From: an uncultured Clostridium sp.
GTDB taxonomy: Bacteria; Bacillota; Clostridia; TANB77; CAG-508
Assembly: GCA_900554815.1 (NCBI GenBank)
Contig: USIO01000003.1
Location: 13,305 to 77,304 of the forward strand
DNA: 64,000 bases
Reading direction: 5' to 3'
The translations under genes were made by a program, and so were the position numbers. Below, one piece after another: positions 8,976 through 18,194 of this stretch (position 1 is the stretch's first letter; every line of letters starts with the position of its first letter). Below the pieces are notes generated by a model that saw only the letters and a list, made by a program, of their open reading frames with translations, was not told the DNA's origin and did no database searches.

Positions 8976-9020
8976 ACCTTTTATATTAAAATTGGGGGCA
9001 AAATCTTAGGAGGTATTATT

Positions 9021-9666
9021 ATGTTGGATTTTGTTCTTGATTTTTTGTTTCCAAAAACTTGTGGATTCTGCAATAAAATTTGCAAAGAAAGTTTATGCAA
9101 AAAATGTGAATTAAAATTAAAATATATAGAAAAAGCGAAGCTAAACTTTTTCAATACAAAATATTTTAATGAGCATTTATTTTTATTTTCATATGAAGGT
9201 ATTATAAGAAAAAAAATTATACAGTATAAATTTAATGATAAACCATACCTTTTTGAAACTTTTGCAGAAATTATATTAAATAATGAAAAAATATGTGGAA
9301 TTTTAAAAAGTTATGATATAATAATTCCAGTTCCAATGCATTACAAAAAAGAAAGAAAAAGAGGATATAATCAATCAAGCCTAATAGCAAGGCAAATTGC
9401 AAAATTTATTACTGAACTAGAATATTGTGATAATTCTTTAATAAAAATACGGAGAAAATAAAACTCAAAGCACTTTACAAAAAAATGAAAGAACACACAA
9501 TGTAAAAAATGTATATAAAGTATTAAATAAGCAAAATATAATTAATAAAAATATCATTTTATTTGACGATATATATACAACAGGAAGTACAGCTAATGAA
9601 TGCAGTAGAATGCTTAAAAAGTCAGGAGCAAAAAAAATACTAGTATTTACAATTGCGAAAGACTAA
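9021..9666 (+). CDS. comF: ComF family phosphoribosyltransferase-like protein, one CGG +1 site
   Basis: ComF proteins are double-zinc-ribbon plus PRTase-fold proteins linked to DNA uptake and to recombination. The N-terminal ribbon has CGFCNKICKESLCKKC (about 14-29). PRTase features are IIPVPMHYKKERKRGYNQS and, after recoding, the PRPP loop IILFDDIYTTGSTANE. The in-frame CGG at 9450 must be skipped to join the two parts, giving 214 residues, a normal ComF length. Without it the protein ends at residue 146 and lacks the PRPP loop. An AGGAGG stands at about 9009-9014. The gene directly follows recD2 and may be cotranscribed with it. Confidence 0.87.
9450..9452 (+). other. CGG +1 recoding site 7 (comF Gly144)
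   Basis: In-frame CGG after ATA. Dropping C gives GGA and KIGENKTQSTLQKNERTHNV, the conserved T-Q-x-L/R-x-x-N region of ComF. The zero frame stops at TAA after three codons. Confidence 0.86.
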
Positions 9667-9693
9667 TTTTACAAGAAAGGAAGGATAATTGTA

Positions 9694-11673
9694 ATGGAAG
9701 ATTTAGTTGAAAGCATATTAGATTATGTAAGAGCTGATTATACAGATTATGCAATTATGCTAAATGGCGAATGGGGAAGCGGAAAAACATATTTTTGGAA
9801 TCATAAAATTAGAAATAGAATTGACGGAATGCAATTTAATGGAAAGACATATACAACAATATATATGTCACTATATGGTATTTCAAACCTAGAAGATATA
9901 AGCAAAAAAATTTTTATTGAAACAACACAATTAATGGATAAAAATTTAAAAAAATATATGAATGCAAATAATCAATCTAGAATTCCAGAATATGCTAAAA
10001 CTGGTCTAGATATGGCAAACTTTTTTGGTGTTACACAAAATGGGGACAAAGTTGATTATTCTAACTTTTTTTCAACTGATGATAAAGTACTTTGCTTTGA
10101 TGACTTAGAAAGAGCAAATGTAGATGTTATTGACATTTTAGGCTATATTAATAACTTTGTAGAGCATGATCATATTAAAACTATTATTATTTGCAATGAA
10201 AAAGAATTATCAACAAAATTAAAAAGCACAAATTTAGAAATGAAAACTTTTATTGCTACTTATCTTTTAGATAAAGAAGGAGACCTAGCAAAAACCGAAA
10301 AACCAATGGTAGAAAAAATAAGAGACAAAATAGAATATGTTTTTGACAAAGCAAATGATTATGAAAGAATTAAAGAAAAACTAATTGGAGAGACATTTGA
10401 ATATGCACCCGAATTTAATTATATAATTAATGGATTATTAATGAGGTATGAAAATAATCCTGATTTATTAAAATTTTTAAGAGAAAATACAAATTTAATT
10501 ATTTCTACTTTTAACAAAAGTGGAACAAGAAATTTAAGAATTCTAAAACATGCATTAAATGATTTTAAAAAAATCTATGAAATGGTAAACAAAAATTATC
10601 CAAAAACGAATTATAGAGTTATGCAAACCATGCTAATATTTACAATAGCGGTTTCTTTTGAAATAAAAGCTGGAAAAGTTACAAAGGATAAGTTTGTTAA
10701 TATTGTAGACAATGAAGAATACAAAGCAATTCTTGTTTCTTCAAGGGTATTTATGGATAATAGGCAATTTTATATTAAAGAATTTGATAATAATTATTAT
10801 TATAATTTTAAATCTGAATACCGTTTCTTTAAATTTATTGAAATATATGTAAGAACAAGAATTTTCGATATGAAAACATTTAAAAATAATATGGAAATTA
10901 TTATTAATACAATTGACACTAATAAATTACCTGGTTATAAGAGATTATTAACAGAAGAGTACTGGAAAATTAGTGATGATGAATTTGGCGGAATTATTGA
11001 AAGTATTATCGAAAACATTAAAAAGGGAGAATTAACACTGTTAGAAACCGTTAAAATGTTTGCATATTTTAGCTATTTTAGCAAAAAAGGATTAATACAA
11101 TATGACATAAAAACTATGAAAACTATATTCTTTAATGGAATGAATATTGCCTCATTAAATTCTTCATATTGTGAGAACCCAGAAGAAGAATTAAAACAGC
11201 TATCTATTGATGAGTCAAGCCCAGAAATGGACGAGATTTTAAAACATTTTTATGATATTAATATACAACTAAAAGACAAAATGTATAGAGAAAAAGCAGA
11301 AGAAATATTTAAATGTATACCAATGAAAATGGAAACATTCTATGATAGGTTTGAAAAAGAGTGCATGAATGTACCTATTTTTAAATATTATGATGTATAC
11401 CAAATGTTTCAAAGAATTTCATGCGCAAGTAATGAAGACATTGTTTCTATTAGAGAAATTCTAAGAAAAAGAGTAGACAAACATCCAAAAGAAATAGAGC
11501 CAGAAATGAAGAACATAAAACAATTAAAACAAATTGTGGATGATTATATAAAAGGAAAAGACATAGGTATTAAAATCGTTATGCTTGAGGAATTTTCAAA
11601 AGATTTAGGATATGTTTTAGATAAATATAAAACTGGAATATTTGCTAAAAAAGAAGAAAGCGATATAGTGTAA
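9694..11673 (+). CDS. KAP-like P-loop NTPase, function unknown
   Basis: 659 residues with a strong RBS (AAGGAAGG before ATG 9694). The Walker A is GEWGSGKT at 25-32 and the Walker B VLCFDDLE at 132-139, followed by IIICNEKEL. This resembles KAP/AAA-type STAND ATPases. The remaining 500 residues are helical, charged and without a domain I recognise; no transmembrane segment is evident. KAP-like ATPases occur in anti-phage and toxin-type systems, but no partner gene is present, so a defence role is only a guess. It lies between housekeeping genes (comF and a lysozyme) as a single gene closed by its own terminator, which suggests an accessory insertion. Confidence 0.65.
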   Translation: MEDLVESILDYVRADYTDYAIMLNGEWGSGKTYFWNHKIRNRIDGMQFNGKTYTTIYMSLYGISNLEDISKKIFIETTQLMDKNLKKYMNANNQSRIPEYAKTGLDMANFFGVTQNGDKVDYSNFFSTDDKVLCFDDLERANVDVIDILGYINNFVEHDHIKTIIICNEKELSTKLKSTNLEMKTFIATYLLDKEGDLAKTEKPMVEKIRDKIEYVFDKANDYERIKEKLIGETFEYAPEFNYIINGLLMRYENNPDLLKFLRENTNLIISTFNKSGTRNLRILKHALNDFKKIYEMVNKNYPKTNYRVMQTMLIFTIAVSFEIKAGKVTKDKFVNIVDNEEYKAILVSSRVFMDNRQFYIKEFDNNYYYNFKSEYRFFKFIEIYVRTRIFDMKTFKNNMEIIINTIDTNKLPGYKRLLTEEYWKISDDEFGGIIESIIENIKKGELTLLETVKMFAYFSYFSKKGLIQYDIKTMKTIFFNGMNIASLNSSYCENPEEELKQLSIDESSPEMDEILKHFYDINIQLKDKMYREKAEEIFKCIPMKMETFYDRFEKECMNVPIFKYYDVYQMFQRISCASNEDIVSIREILRKRVDKHPKEIEPEMKNIKQLKQIVDDYIKGKDIGIKIVMLEEFSKDLGYVLDKYKTGIFAKKEESDIV

Positions 11674-11700
11674 AAGTTGGGAACTAAATTCCCAACTTTT
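11672..11700. terminator. Bidirectional terminator between KAP ATPase and GH25 gene
   Basis: Perfect 12-base inverted repeat AAAAGTTGGGAA / TTCCCAACTTTT with a 5-base loop, A-rich on one side and T-rich on the other. It is placed exactly between two convergent genes. Confidence 0.88.
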
Positions 11701-11703
11701 ATG

Positions 11704-12913
11704 TTATATACGAATAACCTGACCAACATATATAATATTAGGATTAGAAATATTGTTTAGCCTTACTAATTCGTTAACAGTAGTTCCATAATCATAAGCA
11801 ATTTCAGACAAAGTATCACCATACCTTACAGTATAAAGTAATTTACTAGTTGCACCTTTATCGAAATTAGAAGTGTTTATATATAAAATTTGCCCTGGAT
11901 AAATTAAATTAGGGTTGACAATACTATTAAGAGAAACGATTTCTTGAACAGTTGTTTGATACCTAATAGCAATACTAGATAAAGTATCTCCACTTTTTAC
12001 AACATATGCAATACGTTGTTTTCTTTTACCAGAAACAGGAACTAATAAAGTACTTCCAGCGTAAATTAAATTAGGATTAGCAATATTGTTTAATTCAACT
12101 AATCTTTCCACAGTTGTATTATAACAAACTGCAATACTAGATAAGGTATCTCCACATTGAATTGTAATACTTGTAGTTTCATCAGGAGAAGGAGCTGGGT
12201 TAGATGGAGACGGTACAGGAGTAGAAACGTCACTTAAAAATATACCATCTGTAAAATAATCTAAATCTACATTTCCATTAATTCCTTCAATTCTTCCATT
12301 ATCAGCATATTGAAACCCAACCCAAGAGTCCCATTTTCCATTATTTTCTGGCTCACTTACAAAATAATTTGCTACCCATATAGGATAACGAGAGGCTAAT
12401 TCTTCACTAAAAATAGTTTTGGCATCATATGCATTACTATAAATAACCATTTCTTTTCCAGTTTTTTCTTGAACTCTTTCTAAAAAAGCAAGAGAAATAT
12501 TATTAATTTCTTCTGAACTTAACCCAGGGAAATATTCAAAATCAATTGCTAATCTGCAATCTGGATTTAAATTACCAATAACTGAACTAAAAAAATCAGC
12601 TTGTTCAACTGCTTCGCCGAGTATTTCTTGCAGTTACATAATGATAAAATCCAACTTTTAAGCCATACTGCTTAGCACCATTGTAATTTTTAAAATAATA
12701 AGGATCTGTATAATTAAAACCTTCACTAGCACGTATATAAACAACTTCTATGCCACTATTTTTGACCCCTTCAAAATTAATATTACCCTGCCATTCACTT
12801 ACATCAATTCCACGATAAATTTTACCAGATGGACCAAAAGCAAATACATAAGCGCAGCTATACAATAAAAAGATATATGTAAGAAGCAAACATGCCACTA
12901 ATTTTTTCAACAT
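11704..12913 (-). CDS. GH25 lysozyme with three LysM repeats, one CGG +1 site
   Basis: A secreted peptidoglycan muramidase. Residues 1-25 are a signal peptide (LVACLLLTYIFLLYSCAYVFAF). The GH25 domain follows, with GIDVSEWQGNINF, YIRASEG, GFYHYVTARNTGEA, LAIDFEYF (catalytic acid region), YSNAYDA and the W-G/Q-Y strand ending NVDLDYF. A Pro/Ser linker leads to three LysM modules, each with GDTLSxIAxxYxTTVxELVxLN and NPNLIYxGQ. The in-frame CGG at 12619-12617 must be skipped to join the signal/N-terminal part to the rest, giving 402 residues. Without it the product is about 102 residues and inactive. It is transcribed divergently from spoVT, so a sporulation or germination role is possible. Confidence 0.86.
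12617..12619 (-). other. CGG +1 recoding site 8 (GH25 lysozyme Gly99)
   Basis: In-frame CGG after ACT on the minus strand. Dropping C gives GGC (the only GGC among the 21 sites) and YVTARNTGEAVEQADFF, the usual GH25 sequence. The zero frame stops at TGA after four codons. Confidence 0.88.
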
Positions 12914-13007
12914 AAATATTCACCTCATAAGATATGGTATGTAATAAAAAATTAAATGTTACAACTTTATTTTCTATAATCTGCAATTTAATACAAAAAT
13001 AAAAATC

Positions 13008-13014
13008 TTCGACA
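13008..13014 (-). promoter_or_regulatory. Candidate Spo0A box between lysozyme and spoVT
   Basis: TTCGACA, the exact reverse complement of the Spo0A box TGTCGAA. It lies in the divergent intergenic region, 95 bases upstream of the lysozyme start and 81 upstream of spoVT. A seven-base match can occur by chance; the placement among spore genes is what makes it credible. Confidence 0.45.
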
Positions 13015-13033
13015 TTTGCTATACAAAAAAAAT

Positions 13034-13062
13034 GAATAAATTTTTCCTTTTTTGCCATAATA
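13034..13062 (+). promoter_or_regulatory. Sigma-G type promoter of spoVT
   Basis: GAATA at 13034-13038, then 17 bases, then CATAATA at 13056-13062. This fits the forespore sigma-G/F consensus (GHATR, 17-18 bases, CATWMTA). In B. subtilis spoVT is sigma-G dependent, so function and motif agree. Confidence 0.68.
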
Positions 13063-13094
13063 AAAGTAGACATAATTAAAAAGGAGGGAAAAAT

Positions 13095-13649
13095 TTGAAA
13101 GCAACAGGTGTAGTTAGAAGAATAGATGATTTAGGAAGAATTGTTATTCCAAAAGAAATAAGAAAAACACTTCGCATAAAAGAAGGAGATCCACTTGAAA
13201 TATTTACAGACAAGGAAGGGGAAGTAATATTAAAAAAATATTCCCCAATAGGCGAACTCTCAGAATTTGCAACAAGCTATGCAGAAACATTAGCTAAAAC
13301 AACAGGACATATAGCTTGTATTACAGATAAAGATACAGTAATTGCAGTATCAGGAGGCTCAAAAAAAGAATTTTTAGAGCAAGGACTAAGTAAGCAATTA
13401 GAAGAAGTGTTAGAAAATAAAGAAATATATTCAAGTAGTGACAATAATGAAATTGCATTACCCATTACCGAAAACGATAACAAAGAAAGAAAATACAATG
13501 CTCAAGTAATTTATCCTATAATATGCCAAGGGGATGTAATTGGTTCTGTTATTTTACTAGCAAAAGAACAAAACTCAAAAATGGGAGAATCTGAATTTAA
13601 GGTTCTTCAATCTGCAGCAGGATTTTTAGGAAATCAAATGGATATTTAA
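13095..13649 (+). CDS. spoVT: Stage V sporulation regulator SpoVT (AbrB family)
   Basis: A 184-residue forespore transcription factor. The N-terminal swapped-hairpin AbrB DNA-binding domain (MKATGVVRRIDDLGRIVIPKEIRKTLRIKEGDPLEIF, about 1-45) is followed by a GAF-like domain (about 55-180) containing GHIACITDKDTVIAVSGGSKKEFL and GDVIGSVILLAKE. This two-domain layout separates SpoVT from AbrB and Abh. The start is TTG 13095 after AAAAGGAGGG, the only start that preserves the conserved N-terminus. It modulates sigma-G genes in model spore formers, and the upstream promoter looks sigma-G dependent. Confidence 0.95.
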   Translation: MKATGVVRRIDDLGRIVIPKEIRKTLRIKEGDPLEIFTDKEGEVILKKYSPIGELSEFATSYAETLAKTTGHIACITDKDTVIAVSGGSKKEFLEQGLSKQLEEVLENKEIYSSSDNNEIALPITENDNKERKYNAQVIYPIICQGDVIGSVILLAKEQNSKMGESEFKVLQSAAGFLGNQMDI

Positions 13650-13673
13650 AATCCTTTATAGACGAAAAAGACC

Positions 13674-13723
13674 AAAGACACTCTGTATTAAATTAAAAAT
13701 AAATTTAGTACAAAGTGTCTTTT
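13674..13723 (+). terminator. Terminator after spoVT
   Basis: AAAGACACT pairs with AGTGTCTTT, with a further inner AAATT/AATTT pairing, followed by T residues. It lies between convergent spoVT and the gerA operon and may serve both. Confidence 0.7.
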
Positions 13724-13734
13724 ATAATAATATT

Positions 13735-13899
13735 CTATCTAAATAAAATCATTATAGTAGAAAATATTAAACTAAATATAGACAAAAATATTACAAATAT
13801 TCCTCCAAATTTATTTTCACATTTTTTTATTTCAAAAATACCATAACTAATTGTACGAATAGAAATGCAAAAAGCAATTAAAACAAAAAAGAAAATCAT
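13735..13899 (-). CDS. Small two-helix membrane protein in the gerA operon
   Basis: A 54-residue frame with a strong RBS (GGAGG, 7 bases before ATG 13899) starting 11 bases after the gerAC stop. Two hydrophobic segments (about residues 2-22, and 34-53 containing GIFVIFLSIFSLIFSTIMIL) are separated by a short charged loop EIKKCENK. The family is not recognised. Position as the fourth cistron after gerAA-AB-AC suggests an accessory of the germinant receptor, comparable in place to the small D subunits of some ger operons, which are also two-helix membrane proteins. That parallel is an inference. Confidence 0.65.
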   Translation of the reverse strand: MIFFFVLIAFCISIRTISYGIFEIKKCENKFGGIFVIFLSIFSLIFSTIMILFR

Positions 13900-13909
13900 A
13901 AAGAACCTC

Positions 13910-15131
13910 CTAATTCTTTAATAATAATTGAGAACTTCTTAAACGAACATTTACTTCTACATCGAAAAAACTATTATCATAAATATTTAACCAATCAAGT
14001 TCTTTAAAATCATTGATTGTTAAATAATTTTTAGAAAGTTTTCGCCCAAAACCAACAATATCAGATTGAAATTCTTTAGAAGTTTTATATAAATATGAAA
14101 TTACCTTTTCTTCTAAATAACTTTCAGCATATTTTTCTAATAATTCTATATTTTCCTCTTTAGTAAAATCTAAATTTTCGCCAGAAGAAATTACATATGC
14201 ATCTAAATTAATATAAGATTTAATATATGGGAGTCCATTAACTAACTGTACATCATTTATAGTATCTTTATTTTTATAAATAGATAAATCAATAATTTCA
14301 TTCTGAGAAAAAGGATTTGGAATAGTAATACTAGAGGAATTAAATGTATTTGTTATCATTAAATGAGACATACTCTCTATTCCAGTCAGTTCCCCAACCA
14401 TTTTATCTCCCTTAAAAACTGCAAGTCCCATAGTCTCTAAATTGGTAGCATGCTTAATAGGAGTCTCATCAGCTTTATAATTTCCATCTATGCTAGCGTA
14501 AGAGACATCTGTATTTTGTTTATGTGTTGCATCTGTATTAATACCACCTAAAATAGCAGTTGCTTGAATAAAATCATTGTCATAGGCAAAGAAAAAGGAA
14601 TGAAGAGTTATGTTATCAGTATACCCAGTATATTCAGAAGAGCTTAGAGCTAATTCATAATACCTTGCAGAAAGAGTTTCTAAACCAGGAGAAGAATTAT
14701 TTAAAAAGTCTTCAGCACTACATCTACTAACAATAATATTACAATCTGGTCGCAATTCTGTATTATTTTCAAATGTAGCAATATAAGAAGCAACTCCTTC
14801 TTTAGCTAAGCTTTCGGATAAGACTATAATTTTACAATGAGACAAATATACTTTTTTGTTCATATAGCTATTTATTAAGTTAATTCCGGAGTCAAAAGAA
14901 GTACACTCTACAGTTGTAACTGTAGTGCTAGTATATTGAGAACTAGAACCACCTTCATTTTTAGAACCGAGAACTAGCAAACTGAATAGATAATTTTAAA
15001 ATATTGTTTTCACCTTTATCTAACCCTATAGCAACTGCATATGCAAGTGCTTCTACACCTCTTGCATCATAACAACCTGAAAGAGTAAATAAAGATAATA
15101 TTAATATAAGAAATAACGCAATAGATTTCAT
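13910..15131 (-). CDS. gerAC: Spore germination lipoprotein GerAC-type, one CGG +1 site
   Basis: C subunit of a Ger-type germinant receptor, a lipoprotein on the inner spore membrane. The start is ATG 15131, giving a signal peptide with lipobox LSGC (Cys20) followed by YDARGVEALAYAVAIGLDKGE, the standard GerAC opening. An in-frame CGG at 14969-14967 must be skipped; the rest is a normal Ger(x)C protein (SHCKIIVLSESLAKEG, NCDIIVSR-like strand, VGELTGIESM, ELDWLNIYDN). The total is 406 residues, normal for the family. An intact-looking frame could be called from 14980, but it lacks the lipobox. Confidence 0.88.
14967..14969 (-). other. CGG +1 recoding site 9 (gerAC Gly55)
   Basis: In-frame CGG after TCT on the minus strand. 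Dropping C gives GGT and QFASSGSKNEGGSSS. The zero frame stops at TAA after two codons. Confidence 0.86.
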
Positions 15132-15174
15132 TATTATAAATCACTCCAAAAAATATAATATGAAGAAAAAACTA

Positions 15175-16287
15175 CTATTTATAGTAATCGTGAACCTTTA
15201 TAGATTTTTTTTTAGCTTTTAAATTAGCTAATAGTAAAATAATAAAACTAATTCCAAATACTAAAATTAATTGATAATATTTATAAACATTTCGCTCTAT
15301 AAACCTAGTACCAGCAATATTTGACGAAAGAAGAGATACAGCAAAAATAATTATTGCAAAACAAGAACTCATAGCTTTAGATTCTTTAATGTTAGAAACT
15401 TTTTTAAATATATAAAGAATAAATGCAAGAGTAATACTTAAATAAGAAAATACTGAAAAAATCCATAAAAATACGAAAAATGCATCAATTCTTTGAAAAA
15501 ACCTACCGTATTCTACCATTCTAGTAAGAGAAAATATTGATAAAGTTTCTGTACTATTAAGCAAAGCTGGAAAAACAAGTAGCAAACTTAGTACACTAAA
15601 TAAAAGAAAAATGCCAGATATTAGAATAGAAAAAAATGTAACCTTTTTAAAGTCTCCATAATCTTTTAAAAACGGCATAATAAAATAAATAAAAGATATA
15701 CCACCAAAAGCAAATAAATTACTTAAACCACTAAAAAATGTTTCATTAATACCATATCCCAAAATTGGAAACATTCTTTCAACAACAAATAACTTAGAGG
15801 TAGATAAAAATAAAATAAGAATACTAGCAATTAAGGTAGGTACAATAACCAAATTAACTCGTACAATAGATTTTATCCCAGTACGGTTAGCAACAACTGC
15901 TCCTAATAAAAATATTCCAAGTATAATGAATATAGGAGTACTCTTATAGTAAATAATTTTTAGAGTTCCAGAAAAATAACGTAATAAAGAACCAGATATA
16001 ATTAAAAACAATACAATATAAGAAATACCAACAATAAATTTTAAAACCTTTCCACCTAGGTACTCAGAAATATCTAAAAGGTCTTGCCCAATAAATGGAT
16101 TAAATAATTTAGAAATAAATAAGCCAAACAATAAAACTAATATTCCTAAAAATATAACATTAATCCAAGAAGAAGAACCACATGATTCAATAATATTTTT
16201 AGGCATATTTAAAATAACCTGATTTGTCATAACAATACAAATTAATGCAATTGCTTCTATACGACCGATTTTAATAATAGAATTCAC
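15175..16287 (-). CDS. gerAB: Spore germination permease GerAB-type
   Basis: A 370-residue APC-fold membrane protein, the B subunit of a germinant receptor. It has about ten hydrophobic segments, starting with IEAIALICIVMTNQVILNMPKNII. The family motifs MVEYGRFFQRIDAFFVFLWIFSVF and FPILGYG are present, and the tail is short and basic (KAKKKSIKVHDYYK). It sits between gerAA (14-base gap) and gerAC. It contains no CGG codon, so it reads normally. Confidence 0.93.
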   Translation of the reverse strand: MNSIIKIGRIEAIALICIVMTNQVILNMPKNIIESCGSSSWINVIFLGILVLLFGLFISKLFNPFIGQDLLDISEYLGGKVLKFIVGISYIVLFLIISGSLLRYFSGTLKIIYYKSTPIFIILGIFLLGAVVANRTGIKSIVRVNLVIVPTLIASILILFLSTSKLFVVERMFPILGYGINETFFSGLSNLFAFGGISFIYFIMPFLKDYGDFKKVTFFSILISGIFLLFSVLSLLLVFPALLNSTETLSIFSLTRMVEYGRFFQRIDAFFVFLWIFSVFSYLSITLAFILYIFKKVSNIKESKAMSSCFAIIIFAVSLLSSNIAGTRFIERNVYKYYQLILVFGISFIILLLANLKAKKKSIKVHDYYK

Positions 16288-16301
16288 TTTTTATCACTCC
16301 A

Positions 16302-18002
16302 CTAAAATAATTTCCATTTCATGCTAAACTTTGCTTGTGATCTTTTCTTTTTTACATTTAAAAAATTTGCTCTAGCTTCTCTTTTCCATATAGGTGGTAA
16401 AAATGTAGAGGCTTTTGAAGCTTTCTCATTAATTGGCAAATAATGAGAAAGATAAGGAACTCCAAAAGACTTTAAATTAGAAAGAATAATAGAATGTATA
16501 TAAATTCCTAGCCCAATTCCAAGCAATCCACATAAATAACCAAGAATAATATATAAAAATCTAAAAAATCTTAATGTAAATGAAAGCGAAAAGTCAGGAA
16601 TGGCAAAAGAACAAATTCCTGTAATAGCAACAACAATAATTAAAATAGGGCTAACTATATTTGCACTAACAGCAGCTTCTCCTAAAATTAGAGCCCCAAC
16701 AATTCCAATAGTTGGACCAATTGGAGAAGGAACACGAAGACCAGCCTCACGAATTAATTCAAATGCTATTTCCATAATTAATATCTCAAAAATAATAGGA
16801 AAAGGAACTGTTTCCCTAGAAGCAGCGATAGCAAAAAGCAATTCTGTAGGAATTAATTCTTGATGATAATTTGTAATAGCAACATAAAGACCAGGTAAAA
16901 ATAGGGCTAAAAAAGCAGCAATATACCTAATAACTCTTAATAAATTAGAATACTGAAATTTTAAATTTAAGTCTTCGGGAGAAGATATAAAATCTACTAA
17001 TACACCTGGCATAATTAATGCATAAGGGCTTCCATTAACAATAACTACAACTCTACCCTCAAGCAAATGATCAGCAGCTTTATCAGGCCTTTCTGTAGCA
17101 ATTATTTCTGGAAAAACAACAGCATAATCATCCTGAATTAATTGCTCTAATTGTCCAGAAGATATTAAATAGTCAACATCTAAATTGTTAATTCTATATT
17201 TTACTTCTGCAACCAAACTATCATTAGCAATACTCTTCATATAACAAATTGCAATTTGAGTATTACTAATACTTCCAACTTTACTATTTTCAATAATTAA
17301 ATCTTCATTGTTAACAATTCTTCTTAGCATGGAAGTATTTGTTCTAATTACCTCAACAAAGGCTTCCTGAGAACCTCTTACTACAATTTCATTGTTAGGG
17401 TTACTTACACTTCTTGCCTTAAATCCTTTTACTTCTATGCTAAACGCATTATTTAAAGTCTCAACAAATAAAGCACAATTTCCAGAATTAACATCTGAAA
17501 TAATTTTCTGAAATTCTTGCACTTTTGTAACACTATTTTGAGGTATTAAATTATTTAAAATATAGTCTGCCAAATCAAAACTTTTTTTCCTTCTAACCGT
17601 AATATTACTGCTAATAGCAACTTTAGCAATATTAGCTTCAAAAGTATTTGCCTCATTTCTAAGCATTAGAGGTTTTAAAACAAAATCATTTACAATTTTA
17701 GAATCTACCATACCATCAATGTAAAGTAAGAAGGCGGAATATCGTTTATTGTTAGCAAGTAATGTAAATTCTCTAATTTCAATATCACTATTTATTAGAG
17801 TATTATACTTGTACTTTAAATACTCCAAATTTACTTGGAGAGTTGGAAAAATATTCTTTTTTTCAATAGACATTTCGCTTTCAACTTTTTGGCTATTTAA
17901 ATTCTCATCTGCTTCAGGCAAAGAAAAATCATAATTATGTTTTTCTCTATATACAAAAAGCTCTGAAAAAATATTAGTAATCTTTTGACTTATTTTTTTC
18001 AT
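16302..18002 (-). CDS. gerAA: Spore germination protein GerAA-type
   Basis: A subunit of a germinant receptor, 566 residues from ATG 18002. That ATG has GGAGA seven bases upstream; an upstream extension of 23 residues has no RBS and is rejected. A soluble N-terminal domain (about 1-330) is followed by membrane segments containing YHQELIPTELLFAIAASRETVPFP, FEILIMEIAFELIREAGLRVPSPIGPTIGIVGALILGEAAV, and a basic C-terminal tail. These are the most conserved GerA motifs. It is the first gene of a four-gene operon. Confidence 0.95.
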   Translation of the reverse strand: MKKISQKITNIFSELFVYREKHNYDFSLPEADENLNSQKVESEMSIEKKNIFPTLQVNLEYLKYKYNTLINSDIEIREFTLLANNKRYSAFLLYIDGMVDSKIVNDFVLKPLMLRNEANTFEANIAKVAISSNITVRRKKSFDLADYILNNLIPQNSVTKVQEFQKIISDVNSGNCALFVETLNNAFSIEVKGFKARSVSNPNNEIVVRGSQEAFVEVIRTNTSMLRRIVNNEDLIIENSKVGSISNTQIAICYMKSIANDSLVAEVKYRINNLDVDYLISSGQLEQLIQDDYAVVFPEIIATERPDKAADHLLEGRVVVIVNGSPYALIMPGVLVDFISSPEDLNLKFQYSNLLRVIRYIAAFLALFLPGLYVAITNYHQELIPTELLFAIAASRETVPFPIIFEILIMEIAFELIREAGLRVPSPIGPTIGIVGALILGEAAVSANIVSPILIIVVAITGICSFAIPDFSLSFTLRFFRFLYIILGYLCGLLGIGLGIYIHSIILSNLKSFGVPYLSHYLPINEKASKASTFLPPIWKREARANFLNVKKKRSQAKFSMKWKLF

Positions 18003-18029
18003 ACATTCTCCATAAATACTATTTTTTAA

Positions 18030-18059
18030 TAGTATTTTCCTTAAAATCAATAAATATAC
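18030..18059 (-). promoter_or_regulatory. Possible sigma-G promoter of the gerA operon
   Basis: On the minus strand, GTATA (18059-18055), 18 bases, then AATACTA (18036-18030). This is one mismatch from the sigma-G consensus GHATR-N17/18-CATWMTA, 28 bases before the gerAA start. ger operons are sigma-G dependent in B. subtilis. Confidence 0.45.
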
Positions 18060-18194
18060 ATATAAATACAATCATCACAAGAGCAAAATAAAGATTTATA
18101 AAAAAATATAAAAAAGAGTAATAAGTATTTATATTTTCTAATATAAATGTATTAAAGTTTATATTGTACAAACATTTTCAAGGGAGGAAGAATA

